Positions 27,300 through 38,225 of a stretch of 64,000 bases of DNA are shown here, piece after piece. Source of the stretch: Onchocerca volvulus (taxonomy: Eukaryota; Nematoda; Chromadorea; Rhabditida; Onchocercidae); the NCBI GenBank assembly GCA_000499405.2, contig HG738138.1, positions 15,206,554 through 15,270,553 of the forward strand. The letters run 5' to 3'. A program made the position numbers and the translations under genes. The stretch's first letter is position 1; the number at the start of each line of letters is the position of its first letter. The notes beneath the pieces are model-generated. The model saw only the letters and a program-made list of their open reading frames with translations, was not told the DNA's origin and ran no database searches.

Positions 27300-28170
27300 A
27301 AGCATTAATTTGTAAAGAGCAAAGATAAAGGTAATTTACTCGCTTTTTGGTTGTTTTGGCTGCAAGCACTGAGGTACTTATTACTGATATTGTATTAGTT
27401 CTCATATACGGAATCAATATTATACTATATAAGTTGCCAAATTCAGGTATAACATAACTACTATGGTTAGCAAGAGGCATATCGGTACTAGAATTAGTTG
27501 GGATATCTATTTTCCATATTCAAGACCCTTCGGCAAATGGCAGCGAAAATACAGTAATAAAAATAGCGTCAGGACAGGAACTGACTATTGCGTTTTCAAT
27601 GCCAGCAATAATGTCAATTTATTATGCTGTAAGTAGATTGTATGTAAGTTTATGTAAAAAAAAATACTTCCATATTCGTTTTGGTTTAATAATTCTGTGG
27701 AGGAAAGAGCATAACTTTGGTCCTGAGTTTACTTGTCCTTTTTCTTTATGATACCTTATGCATTTTTTAATGTTGTGGAGATGATAAAACCTTGGCCAAT
27801 AAGTTCGATACAACTCAGTTATAACAATGCATTATCAATCACTTTTTTTTTTTTTTTGAATTTTTCATATATTTTCTGCAGTAATTTTACCGTATTTGAC
27901 TGCATTTATATTCTACGATTTAACTCTGCATGATACATCAACAAAGAGATGTATACCTTCAATGACAAAGGAGCAAAGAGCATAACTTTGCGTCCTGAGT
28001 TTACTGTTGCGGTTATCAGGCTACCGATTAACAAAAAACTGCTGACGAAAACCATTAAAATTCTAAATGAATTTACACTGGTCTATGAAACCTTGAAAAT
28101 AAAAAATATCATTTTTTTTTTTTTTAAGGAATTTACGCAAACGATGTTTAAACGAAAGGCAATTTATTAA
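27300..28170 (+). other. Possible exon relics, unrecognised
   Basis: Two plus-strand segments look coding. One runs from about 27452 to a GTAAGT donor at 27629, containing IASGQELTIAFSMPAIMSI. A second follows a TTTCTGCAG acceptor ending at 27880 and reads [17 protein letters not shown] before a stop at 27986. Hydrophobic content suggests a membrane protein. An approximately 38-base segment containing AAAGAGCATAACTTT and CCTGAGTTT occurs twice (about 27697-27735 and 27967-28004). No start, full gene model or family could be established, so this may be a pseudogene. Confidence 0.25.
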
Positions 28171-28625
28171 TTCCGATAACTTTGAAAAAAAAAAGTCATA
28201 ATAAAAAATATATTACATCATTTACTATTATATTCTGTTATTTATGGAGTAATACTGAGACTTTTTGAAGAAAAATAACTTTTCCATATTTTGCTAAAAC
28301 TTAATAACATTAAAATTCATTTCATTCTAGTAAAACAATAAATAAGAATGAATAAATGACGTACATGTGTTTCATGCTAGTAATGCAATAAATACTGAAC
28401 AAACAAATGCACATGAATAATATGAACGCATACGTTCATAACATTTCTCTAATTTCAGAGAATAAATTTGGCCGAAAATGAAAAAAAAAAAAAGCTACAT
28501 AAAGTTCAAATGTTTAAAAGTTCACAGTTTCATAAAATTTAAGGAATGAGAAAGAAAGAATGAATGATTCTCGAATTTTTATTTAAATAACAAAATATTG
28601 TGACCGAAGAAAAATAATATTTGAA

Positions 28626-31600
28626 TCTATATACATAAAAATGTAAATGCTACCTGTTACTTCTCAATGATCTCTGCAAGTTCCCCACAGCTACTTTTCA
28701 AGTTTTGAAACAACCTTGCGTTCGAATAGGGGCGTGCTCTTATATAAATATATTTACTTTTTTCACGTTTCACGTGCGTGACAACTAGAACTAGGTGAGG
28801 GGGCGGAGTTTGCTGACTTCGTCTTCCTTTTTTTCTCCCATACTTCTTCTTCCTCTTATCTTCCTAATAATAATTAATAATTAATTAATAATAAGAATCC
28901 GCCTTCCTTTTTTTCTCCCTTTTCCCTCGACCTCCCATCTCTCTTTCCTCTATTGCTATGCTTAATAAATTACGTGGATTATCCAAGGAAAGAAGGAAAA
29001 AAAAAATGATAGAATTAAAGTGCTTTCTGATGTGGCATATAAATATAAAAATTTTTGCATTTGTTACGAATCTGAAAAAAATTTTAAATATCTGTTAAAT
29101 TTTGAATTTGAAAATCTTTTTCTTTAATAAAAATCAGCCCAATTTGTTTGAAAAAGCATCAATTTAATATGGAGAAATTTTATTACATTAATTCTAAATA
29201 TTTCTTAGAATCAATCTTCTTGCTCAGTTAATCTTCTCCGACTTAATTTTGGTTTAACTTAATTTGATGTAAATTTAATGTTAAAATATTAATTTATAAC
29301 TTTCCTCATTTTTCCATAGATTAAATATTCAAATCCATCAAAAGTACTGGTAACATATAATTTAATACAATTGATACTAATTCTTTCTTTTTTAAATTTT
29401 ATTCATATCATACTTTTATTTGTTTATTTTTATCTATTTATCTATAACTTTTGCTAACAAATCGCGAATAAAGTTCTCAATCAAGTGGGAATGCCATTAC
29501 CGAATCGATCTGCTGCTGCTTCGCTCGATATAGAACTGCGTCGCAAGAAAATTACAACACGACTGATTTTTTGTCATATGTGCAATCAAATATTCCTAAG
29601 CTAACGTTTGAGCAAAGACATTTACGAACAAATAATGCAAACTATCAGTATGGAAGTTGGAAAAATCTTTTTTTGATGCGCCAGGAGGAACTGATAAAAT
29701 GTTCCTAATTAGATTAATTCTGACGACAATTGGATCCCAAAATAGCATAGCCTTAGCTCTTGCATTGTCCAGAATAGCTGCAACATTGCTACCAGGTGGA
29801 AGAACTCTCATTCTACTTTGAAATTGCTATTAAATATGCAATTCATTGAAACTCCCACATGCAACATTTCCAAAACATCCGACACGGGAAAAGTATTCAA
29901 AACGCAAACTTATTGTTTGGGATGAATGTACAATGGCGCACAAAAAGTCGGTGAGGCTCTTGATCGATCATTTTAAGATTTGTATGGAAATATTAGACCA
30001 TTTGGGAACGCATTAATATTGCGTGCAGGAGATTTCAGGCGAACATTATCTGTAATTCCTCGATCGACACCAGAGGACGAAACAAATAATTGCCTGAAAT
30101 ACTCACTTTATGGCGACACGTTAAAACGTTAAAATTAACTATAAATATGCGTGTTCAGCTGCAAAAAGATCGATCAACTGGAATATTCTCACATCAATTG
30201 CTGGACAGGTGCCGATTGATCTGACTTCAGGAAGAATTTCATGTCTCATAACTTCTGCAATTTAGTAACATCAAAAGAAGAGTTGGCTGAAAAAGTATTT
30301 CCCGATATTCAAACCAATTATAAGAATCACGATTGGCTGTGTGAACGAACTATTCTTGCGGCCAAGAACAAAGACGTCGACGAACTTAACAGTATTATTC
30401 AGTCTAACATTCAAAGCGAAGCAGTCACATAAAAATCCGTCGACACTATTGTGGAAGCAGATGAAGCGGTTAATTAGCCAACGGAATTTTTGAATTCATT
30501 CGTTCTGCCAGGGATGCCACCGCACTACTGCAATTGAAAATCGGCGTACCAATTATAATGTTGCGAAATATTAATAGCCAAAAATTTGCAACGGAACACG
30601 GCTTGCAGTAAAAAAATTGATGAGCAATGTCGTAGAGGCAACAATCTTGACATGACCTTTCAAAAGTGAAGATGTCCTTATTCCTCGCATTCTTATGATT
30701 CCAACGGATATGTCATTTCTGTTTAAGAGATTGCAATTCCCAGTTGGATTGGCGTTTGCATTCACCATCAACAAAGCTCAGGTCGAATCTTTAGAATCAT
30801 GCGGCTTAGATCTAGAGACCGATAGCTTCTCACATGAACAATTATATGTTGCGTGTCCTAGAATTTGCCAACCAGACAATCTTTATATCTACACAGACAA
30901 TGGAAAACAAAAAATATTGTATACCCACAAGTATTGTGAAATTAAACATATTAGATGTGGACGAAAATTGAAAAGCCAAATAACGTCATGACAATAATTG
31001 TAAACAAGAAATACCAAAGGTCAAGTGGCGCGACATAGTTTCAAAGGGACGACAAACACGTTTATCATCAAAATGCTCCAATTCACAAATAAACGACGAA
31101 GATCGACATAGCAACAACAACAATTCGGAGTTCTAAGGGTTCCAGTTCGACAATTCAAAGCGACAAAACAGTAGCAATAATCGGACAATTCACTTAAATA
31201 GTATTCTTCTCTATTATCGACAAAGGAAAGAATAACTCAGTGATTAATTTGCCTGGATGTTCTCTAATAATTGTTTGTTACGAAGAAACACTCTTCATCA
31301 ATCAATATAACATTTTTCAACAGTATTCTTTGTCACACAAGACACAAAAAACCTCTTCACACTTATTGCCGACCTAGCCTAATCGCAATTGCAAGAATCA
31401 ACCAATCAAACTACAAATCAAATAACAAAATATCAGTTTTTTTCCCAGCACTAGAAACATGCGCTTTCTCTTTTCTTTTTTTCCAACCAGACTGAGCTAC
31501 AGAAACGCGTGTATATACAAACATGTGCGTATTCGAATGCAGCGTTGTGTCGAAATTTCAAAGGAATAGGTAAGGACTTTCCAAGATCTAAGATTTTGAA

Positions 31601-31743
31601 AAAAAAAAAAAAAAAAGAAAGAAAAAAATAGATAAGGCGCGTGTTTGCGAACTTTCGGATGTTTAAGATTTTTGAACAAACGAACATTAATATTTTTATT
31701 TATATAGATGAGCTTAGCCGAACCTGCTAAGCGTGGCAGGCAG
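28626..31743 (+). mobile_element. Helitron B, decayed
   Basis: The plus-strand 5' end is TCTATATACATAAAAATG at 28626, preceded by A. The 3' end lies near 31743, after an inverted copy of the 5' block (31515-31710, ending TTTATATAGA) and paired CCTGC and GCAGG that form a short hairpin; the final CTRR is degenerate. The 5' subterminal block (TTGCGTTCGAATAGG, then a CACGTGCGTGAC segment) is shared with A and C. Internally it carries the helicase fossil and a 3' non-coding tail matching Helitron A. Unlike A, the Rep region is missing. Confidence 0.75.
29480..31000 (+). pseudogene. Helitron PIF1-family helicase fossil
   Basis: The plus strand encodes, with frame shifts and stops, the helicase half of a Helitron transposase: Walker A region DAPGGTDKM (29675-29701), where the family has GGTGKT, so the motif is damaged; a block reading IALALALSRIAATLLPGGRT; the Walker B-like VWDECTMAHK near 29915; NMRVQLQKDRSTGIFSHQLL near 30150; a 63-codon open piece at 30241-30432 (NFCNLVTSKEELAEKVFP ... 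ERTILAAKNKDV); LQLKIGVPIIMLRNIN near 30530; and the intact-looking C-terminal piece 30695-30991 with MSFLFKRLQFPVGLAFAFTI and LYVACPRI. No Rep/HUH domain is present upstream, so this copy lacks exactly the part that Helitron A keeps. It is not functional. Confidence 0.85.
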
Positions 31744-32443
31744 TATTAATTAAATATTAAAAAAGATTTCATTATTAACCATTAATGATAATGTAAAAAA
31801 GACATTACATACTTTTTCAGAGCATTTAAATCAGGTTCTGAAATAACACACATTCCGCAATAATAAATAAAGGCATAGATCAGATCAAAAATGCTTGACC
31901 AAACTTATTTGGCATGTATTCTAGCATAAATTATTTCCAGCTTCACTGACATGATGATGATAAGAAAAGAAATATTCAATATTTAATTAAATAAGTCATT
32001 AAAAATTTTCACACGAGAAAGACATCGGATTCTGATAATCATTCATAATGTTTTGCCAAAATTTAGATAAAATATCGTATTGGCGAAATGTCTGGCAATT
32101 AAAAAAAAAAAAAAAATTTGCTCCATCACTTTAAATTCACTAATATTAGACTCACAAAAAGAAATTCATTTCCATTTTGTTTCTTTTCTTCAGCACATTT
32201 TTCAAATTCAATACAAAAATCGTTGCCACTTTTATCATTTGCGTCCCATTTTCACGCCAATGATTGATAATATTACTTCCATATTTCACAATTTTGTCTT
32301 GATTTTCAGACAATATAATTTGATGGTTGTTTCAGAAATTCATCAGATAACAGTGCGAAAATTAGTATAAATAAAACACAAAAAAAATCACAGACAATAT
32401 CATTTCCATCAGAATTTCGAAGATTAAACAGAACACACACAAA

Positions 32444-32524
<81 letters not shown>

Positions 32525-32968
32525 AAATCAAGCCAGAAAATATGATTAAACAAAGCTTTTATGGGAAAATGGAAAGAGGAGTTCTAAAATTAGAAATATC
32601 AGACCGGAAGTTCTGCTAAGTATTACAATATCTCATAAAGTTCAACTAATCGTAATAAGCATAGAAAGGCTGAAAATTGAACTTCACTGATACTGAGTAT
32701 TTTACTTTTCGCGATAAGACTGATAAAACCATCCGGATAACTGATTTCAAAAAATCTCGCAGATTTGTCAGATATTTGCTTCAAAATCTTTTATCTTGAT
32801 TATCATATAAATCATTACATTATCAGTTGAAATATTATGGAAATGGAAAATTACCATCACTAAGAATTGCTATAATTGAAATTCTTTCCTGATTTTTGAC
32901 TCAAAATTCGAAATTCAACTTGGCTATCCAATAGAGATAAGAATAACTTAGAAAATCAAGATACGATA
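31744..32968. other. Spacer between Helitron B and the LTR element, no gene seen
   Basis: A+T-rich sequence with a 96-codon low-complexity frame at 32080-32370 that I do not consider coding, and a very long poly(A) block. Confidence 0.55.
32445..32522. repeat. Poly(A) block with a CCC interruption
   Basis: Thirty-nine A residues, CCC at 32484-32486, then 36 A residues. Length may be affected by assembly. It could be two adjacent poly(A) tails of retroposed sequence or a simple expansion. Confidence 0.9.
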
Positions 32969-32973
32969 GGTAG

Positions 32974-33446
32974 TGTAGTGAAAGAAAAATTTTGTTATGG
33001 GAAAGATTTATTGATGACTAATATGGACAATACATTGATATTACAAATTCAAATATAGTAGCAGGGCTGTTATACGAGTTTTGAAACAGGATATTAACGG
33101 TTAAAAATAATTAAATAAGAATCGCAGGGCAAAATCAAATTGAAGAGTTGTGTGCGTCCAGAGGATATGTTACAGCAAGTAACATATCTTTTTATAGTGG
33201 AATTGTCTACAGTACTCTAGACATGACACATGGACGTGATTACAGGGACCAGATTTGTGTATTGCACTTATTTACTGTTGAAGATTAAGCTGGAAGATCG
33301 GAGACAGAGATGAGAATTAGATATCACATCGTAATATTCAATTATATTCATTTTAAGTGATAAACCACGCAAGAAAATTTTCTACAATACAGTACTTTGA
33401 CTATTTTAACATGTTTCTGCTAAAATTATTTCGGTTTTTCCCGGCA
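32974..33446 (-). repeat. Left LTR (3' LTR) of the BEL/Pao element
   Basis: 473 bp, TGTAGTGAAAG to CCCGGCA on the plus strand. It aligns along its length with the right LTR through shared blocks such as GAGAATTAGATATCACATC and CAGTACTTTGACTATTT. Confidence 0.8.
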
Positions 33447-33515
33447 TTCCCGACTGAAAAAGATTAAATATTTTAGAGAGAATAAATTTAGGATTACAAG
33501 GAAAGAAATTTCGTC

Positions 33516-33725
33516 TTATAATTTCATGTTGTTAGTGGTTATTTCCTGCCCATCCTTATCTGTAAAGAGAATTTGTATCGTTTCCATAGGAATAGGTGTA
33601 ATTTCTTTAACTACAAATTCTTTTTTCTTCGAAGATTTAAGCCATGATGGATAAAAAATGATGTAAATCAAATTGAAATTCAATTTGACAATTACGATAG
33701 CTAATAGTATAAAAACACATACCAA
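33516..33725 (-). pseudogene. Membrane-anchored C-terminal ORF of the LTR element
   Basis: Sixty-nine codons at the 3' end of the element: a strongly hydrophobic stretch (FILLAIVIVKLNFNLIYIIF) followed by a Lys-rich, then polar tail ending at a stop just inside the 3' LTR. Its position and single-helix topology resemble the tail of an envelope-like third ORF found in some BEL/Pao elements. It is only a fragment; the upstream ectodomain is not recognisable. Confidence 0.35.
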
Positions 33726-34639
33726 TAGTGATCAATTTCCAATGTATCGCTAATTCCGATAACTTTTCTTCTTTTATTTCTGTAGTTTCATCGAATTCTC
33801 GTTTCAGTTGTTTTGTTGATTTCTTTTCTTGTTGGCTTTAGTTATTTTTATTACGGATGATATTGAAAATACTGAGTAATGTTTCTAATGGTGGAAATGG
33901 CGTACCGTCTTGAGAATATGAATTAGTTATTTTCTTTCTTTTTGGCTTAAAAGAAGCATCGCGCACTAATTCACGTAGTTTACAAGGCGCAAGCTGATTA
34001 ATTAAAATACTGCATCGGTGCTCAGTCTCTAGTGTAGATTCTTAGTCCAATAAAGCTTAGCTTCTTGTACTTCATCACTTTTCAATTCAAGCTCAGTTTT
34101 CCTTTCAGTGCACTTTTTTAATAATTTTCCATGAATTTATTATATAGGTCTGTCTCATTAGTTTAGAATTCATAGGTTTTAAATGATCGAACATTTATAG
34201 TCCTGGTTAAATTACATTTTGCTGATTTCCGGATATTTCGTTAACTGTTTCAATGTTCGATATTGTTCTTGCTCTCTTCTTCAATGCTTCGTATTCGACG
34301 CCTCTTTGGTATCCAATGTTTCTTCAATATTAACTGCGTTATAAAACAGTTTGCTGTTTTGTGTCATAGAACGATCATTACGTTTTAGTATAATTTAAAG
34401 TAACTGCTCAACATCCGTTATATAGTTCATGCTGTGTTCATACGTCTATTGCCTGACAAAAACTTTATCGTGGGTTATGACCGACAATGGATTTATGGGA
34501 ATGTGATGCAATACAGATAGCAGATTCAGGTATAGAATAAGTAACGGCAACATCAATAGATGTTGGTGTACAAGCAGTAATGAAGTAGGGTTGATCATTG
34601 GAGAGATTTCTGTAGCTCAGTTTTGGTAGATTCGTTTTG

Positions 34640-36270
34640 GTAATTCCTTATTACATTATAATTTTCTGGAGCAATATCGTACCTCTTACTACTAATAAGA
34701 CATCTTCTTTTAGACAAGATAACAAATAATTCAGTTTTTGAGTATCTGGTGTATTTCGGAAATGTGCAGTAGAATCGAAATTACTCCAGAATTCTCTTCA
34801 GAGTTTTGGGTCGCCACTGAATATGGCTAATGGCAGTTGGGGTAGATTTATTGTTATACTAGCTGGATCGGCCACGCTTAGCGTGTCTGACTGCTAATCT
34901 ATATAAATAAAAATGTCAATGTTCGTTTATACAAAAATTTCAAACATTCGAAAGTTCCCAAACTCGCGTCTTATCTATATTAATTCAAAATCTTAGATAT
35001 CGGAAAGTCCTTACCTATTGTTTTCAAATTTTGACACAACGTTGTATTCGAATACGAGCATGTACACGTTACTATAGTTTTTAAACAGGTGTTGCTATTA
35101 TTTATTATTACTTATTATTATTTATTATTAACTATCATCATTTATTATTATTTATTACGCAACAATTACAAATCAACAATATCAATAAAACAAATCTAAT
35201 GATAAATTTATTAATGTAAAAAAGGAGAAAACGATATAAAAGGGCAGAAAACCTGAGTCGGAGCATTAAACCGCTCCCGTTGACATCTCTACATAAAATG
35301 ATAGAAAAGGGCGCCTTTGTTGGCGCGCGAAGGTGATTAATATTGACCCTAGTCAAGTGTTACAAAGGAATGACTTTGGAATAAAGGGATAAATAATAAT
35401 GAATAATAATATATAAATAACAATAATGGTTGATATATGTTCGAACATTTGGTTGACAGTAGTTTTTTTTTTTTTCTTTTAATTCTAATCATATTCTCTA
35501 ATTCTGACCTTACTCAACCCACGTCATTTGTTCACGTTTATATTAGTCGTATACGTCTTGTACTAACTGTATGTTTTACTCGGGAAAAGAAGGTGAGAGA
35601 GAGAGAGATGTGGGAAGAAGAAGGATAATGAGAGAAAACAAGGAAGGCGGGGTCAATAAACCCCTCCCTCTCACTTACTTTTAGTTATCACGGACGTGAC
35701 ACGTAAAAAAAGTATGTTTATATAAAAACACACGCCTATTCGAATGGAAGGTTGTATCAAAATTTGAAAGCAATCGGTAGAGAACTTTCGGAGATCCTTG
35801 AGGGAGCACGTGTAGCAATTATATTTTTATTTCGATGAGAGGATATCTTCTTTTTCGAGGCTGCATCTCCGTTATCCAGTTGAATATTGTAATACCAGTT
35901 CATAGTCACGACGATACATAATTAAGGTAGCAATAATTTCCTTCGCTATTAAATTCAAAATACCTTGAGAATTGTCGATCATTTCAGTGTATTTATTTTC
36001 TTCCTTGTCATTGAAGTGATTGCTATTTTTCGATCAAGTTCTAGTCAAGCCTTGTTGTTGATTTCGGGCGTGTCAACATGAAGTTCAAGTCAGTTCATTC
36101 TTTCTTGGACGATTCGCAATTAAATATCACATGGTTGTTTAAATACCTCTTTTGGGAGAATTGTCTGATCCGGTAGAGTTAAATCAGCTCCTTCACTTCA
36201 TTTAGAAGTTTTAGTAGTTTCCTTTTTGGTACTTCAGATCCCTTGTTATACTGACAGACATAATTATCTC
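34640..36270 (-). pseudogene. BEL/Pao gag fossil split by Helitron C
   Basis: Read on the minus strand, the N-terminal piece (36270-35836) has an ORF-like start MSVSITRDLKYQKGN just after the primer-binding site, then frame breaks, and a block ending MYRRDYELVLQYSTG. After the Helitron insertion the frame resumes at 34858 with LPQLPLAIFSGDPKL, a stop where the family has Trp, then REFWSNFDSTAHF and TQKLNYLLSCLK. The core pattern (FSGDP, five residues, FW, F, then KxNYLLxxL) is the signature I associate with BEL/Pao Gag. Stops and shifts make it non-functional. Confidence 0.75.
34859..35835 (-). mobile_element. Helitron C, short non-autonomous copy
   Basis: A 977-bp element without transposase coding. 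On the minus strand it begins with TC at 35835 (TCGAAATAAAAAT, preceded by A) and ends with CTAG at 34859, followed by T, after a CACGC-TAA-GCGTG hairpin. An inverted copy of the 5' terminal block sits just inside the 3' end (34893-35075), as in A and B. Its 5' subterminal sequence (GTGACACG, ACACGCCTATTCGAATGG) matches Helitron A. It contains TTATTA-rich simple sequence at 35095-35160. It interrupts the BEL/Pao gag, so it is younger than that element. Confidence 0.75.
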
Positions 36271-36289
36271 ACCTCAGGCACCAAAAAAT

Positions 36290-36858
36290 TGTTACAAAAG
36301 AAAAAATTTTTTACGGGAAAGTTTTATTGATGGACTGGACATGACAGTACACCGGTATTACAAGTTCAAATATAGTAATAAGACTGTTATACGCGTACTG
36401 AAATAAGGTATTAATAGTAAAAAACAATGAAAGGACAGCATTGTAAAACTGACTTGAAGTTGTATAAGCTCCAGAAGATATGTTATGCCAGATAACATAT
36501 CCTTTTATAGTGGAGTTGTTTACAATATTTTAGACATGATACATAGGAGTGATTATAAGATCAGAACATTTCCACAAGTCTACGATTTTTTACTAGGAAA
36601 TCTCAAGATGAGAATTACATTAGATATGTGAATTAGTTGCATTTATTTACTGCTGAACATAAAACTGGAAAATTGGAGACAAAGATGAGAATTAGATATC
36701 ACATCAGTTCATTTATAATCATAATTAATTCATTTGCAATCGTTAACATTCATTTATAATCATTTTAAGTGATGAATTCTGAAAGAAAATTTTCCATAAT
36801 ACAGCACTTTGACTATTTGTACATATTTATGCTAAAATTATTTCGATTTTTTCCGACA
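36290..36858 (-). repeat. Right LTR (5' LTR) of the BEL/Pao element
   Basis: 569 bp, about 96 bp longer than the left LTR, mostly because of extra sequence around 36560-36650 (containing ATTTCCACAAGTCTACG) and around 36717-36765. Overall divergence from the left LTR is visible by eye, so the insertion is old. Confidence 0.8.
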
Positions 36859-36863
36859 GGTGG

Positions 36864-38225
36864 CAGATGCTTTTGGGAAAAAAATTCCAAGTTTTAATTA
36901 CTAATAAACCTTTTTTTAAGGAAAATAGAAAATTATTGCAAACATTCTTGTTTTCTGTAAAGATCTTTGTTAAAATTTTAACACATCAAGAAAAAATATA
37001 TATAGTGACGTATATTCTATTTTTATAAAATCCGATCTCGCTGTATCATTTTTACTAAATGTAATTCATAAGCAAAGAACGGAAAATCTGATCCAACAAT
37101 GAGAAAATTGAAATAACGCGATAGCTTATCGATTGACTGAGGATCAAGCGATCTGAACTACTCACTGACCTAATCAATGGGAGCGAATTTTTGAAAAAAA
37201 AAAGGTTTAACTGAGAAAGTGCATTCCGGAACCAGAAATTTTGAATCTCATTTCGAATATTTAAATAGAAAAGTGAATCAAATTCAAATGTCCAAAATTT
37301 TTTGTGTATTATAAAATCTCAAAAATATGTAAACATCGAATACGGAATTACACATGATGACATCTACTCGCATTTGTCGAAATTCGGCACGTGACTTGTC
37401 ATGTGAATATGGATCGATGAGATGAGATAATAATCAAAATTTATAAAATAACAATTTGACCGAAAAATCTTTGAATATAAGTGATCAGCTCGTAGTTTAA
37501 TTCTTTTTAAATCAGCTACCCTAGCTGTCAGCATGAATAAGTTTGCCCCAACCTAATAAGTCTTCTCAAACGTTTGTCCAAATTGGTGTGTATTTCAAAA
37601 TTATATATACTTTTAGGTAATTCCATGAGTAAGTTAACCTGTGTCTAACCCTGACGTACTTTTTCATGAACAGTATTCTGCATATAAACCCACGTATATG
37701 AAAGACGTAATTAATTGTGTCATCGTGAAACATTGTTCTCAAGTATGCATATCACGTACAAAATCCAGGAGCCGTATTGTACGTAGCACGAAACACTCAC
37801 ACTCCTTCTCACATGTTGTGGCCAATTAAAGATTTACTCCCCGCCTCGTCCCTCGATTTTGCAACTAGAATTGTTCACGTGACTTACACTTGCAACCACA
37901 TCGCTATCTATCTCTCTGTTTCATGCTACGTATAAAAGATCCCTCGTTGTCTTGTTCTCTGAAAATGCTCCTTCTTTCTCAATATATTTGCGTTTCTCAT
38001 TCAAGTAGAAGCGCGTGAGTTCAACGGTTTGAATTATTCGATCTGAAAAAGATGACAATTCGGTCTATGTAGAGGGTCTTTACTTGTGCGACAATTTAAG
38101 GATATTCAATTCTCTCTGGGGGAGATCATAAGTTCACGTAAGTAAATAGACTGCTCATATAAGACGCGAAATTTTTGCACATTCTGTAGATGAAAAGTAT
38201 ACGAAATGAAATTTAAGCGAAAATA
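36864..38225. other. Upstream region of GTF3C3, no gene seen
   Basis: No coding exon is supported; the 62-codon frame at 37641-37829 is unrecognised. The right part is less A+T-rich and includes a TATAAAAG box near 37931 and a possible solo LTR. Confidence 0.5.
37526..38093 (+). repeat. Candidate solo LTR
   Basis: A 568-bp stretch starting TGTCAGCATG and ending TTGTGCGACA, with a TATAAAAG box about 70% of the way along followed by a pyrimidine-rich CTCCTTCTTTCTC segment, which is the layout of a Ty3/gypsy-like LTR promoter. There is no matching second LTR in the window and no clear target-site duplication. It may simply be host promoter sequence. Confidence 0.3.

Larger units (their letters stand above)
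32974..36858 (-). mobile_element. BEL/Pao-type LTR retrotransposon, decayed
   Basis: Two related long terminal repeats (32974-33446 and 36290-36858) begin TGT and end CA. The flanking five bases are GGTAG (32969-32973) and GGTGG (36859-36863), a plausible target-site duplication with one change. Coding remnants read on the minus strand, so the 5' LTR is the right-hand one. Seven bases inside it the minus strand reads TGGTGCCTGAGG, a good primer-binding-site candidate because it starts with TGG. The interior has gag fragments with the BEL/Pao pattern and a membrane-anchored C-terminal ORF, but I see no protease, reverse transcriptase or integrase motifs; most of pol is gone. Helitron C is inserted in gag. 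Confidence 0.8.

Noticed and set aside
32306..32553. Poly-Phe minus ORFs
   Set aside because: Pure translations of the poly(A) block at 32445-32522.
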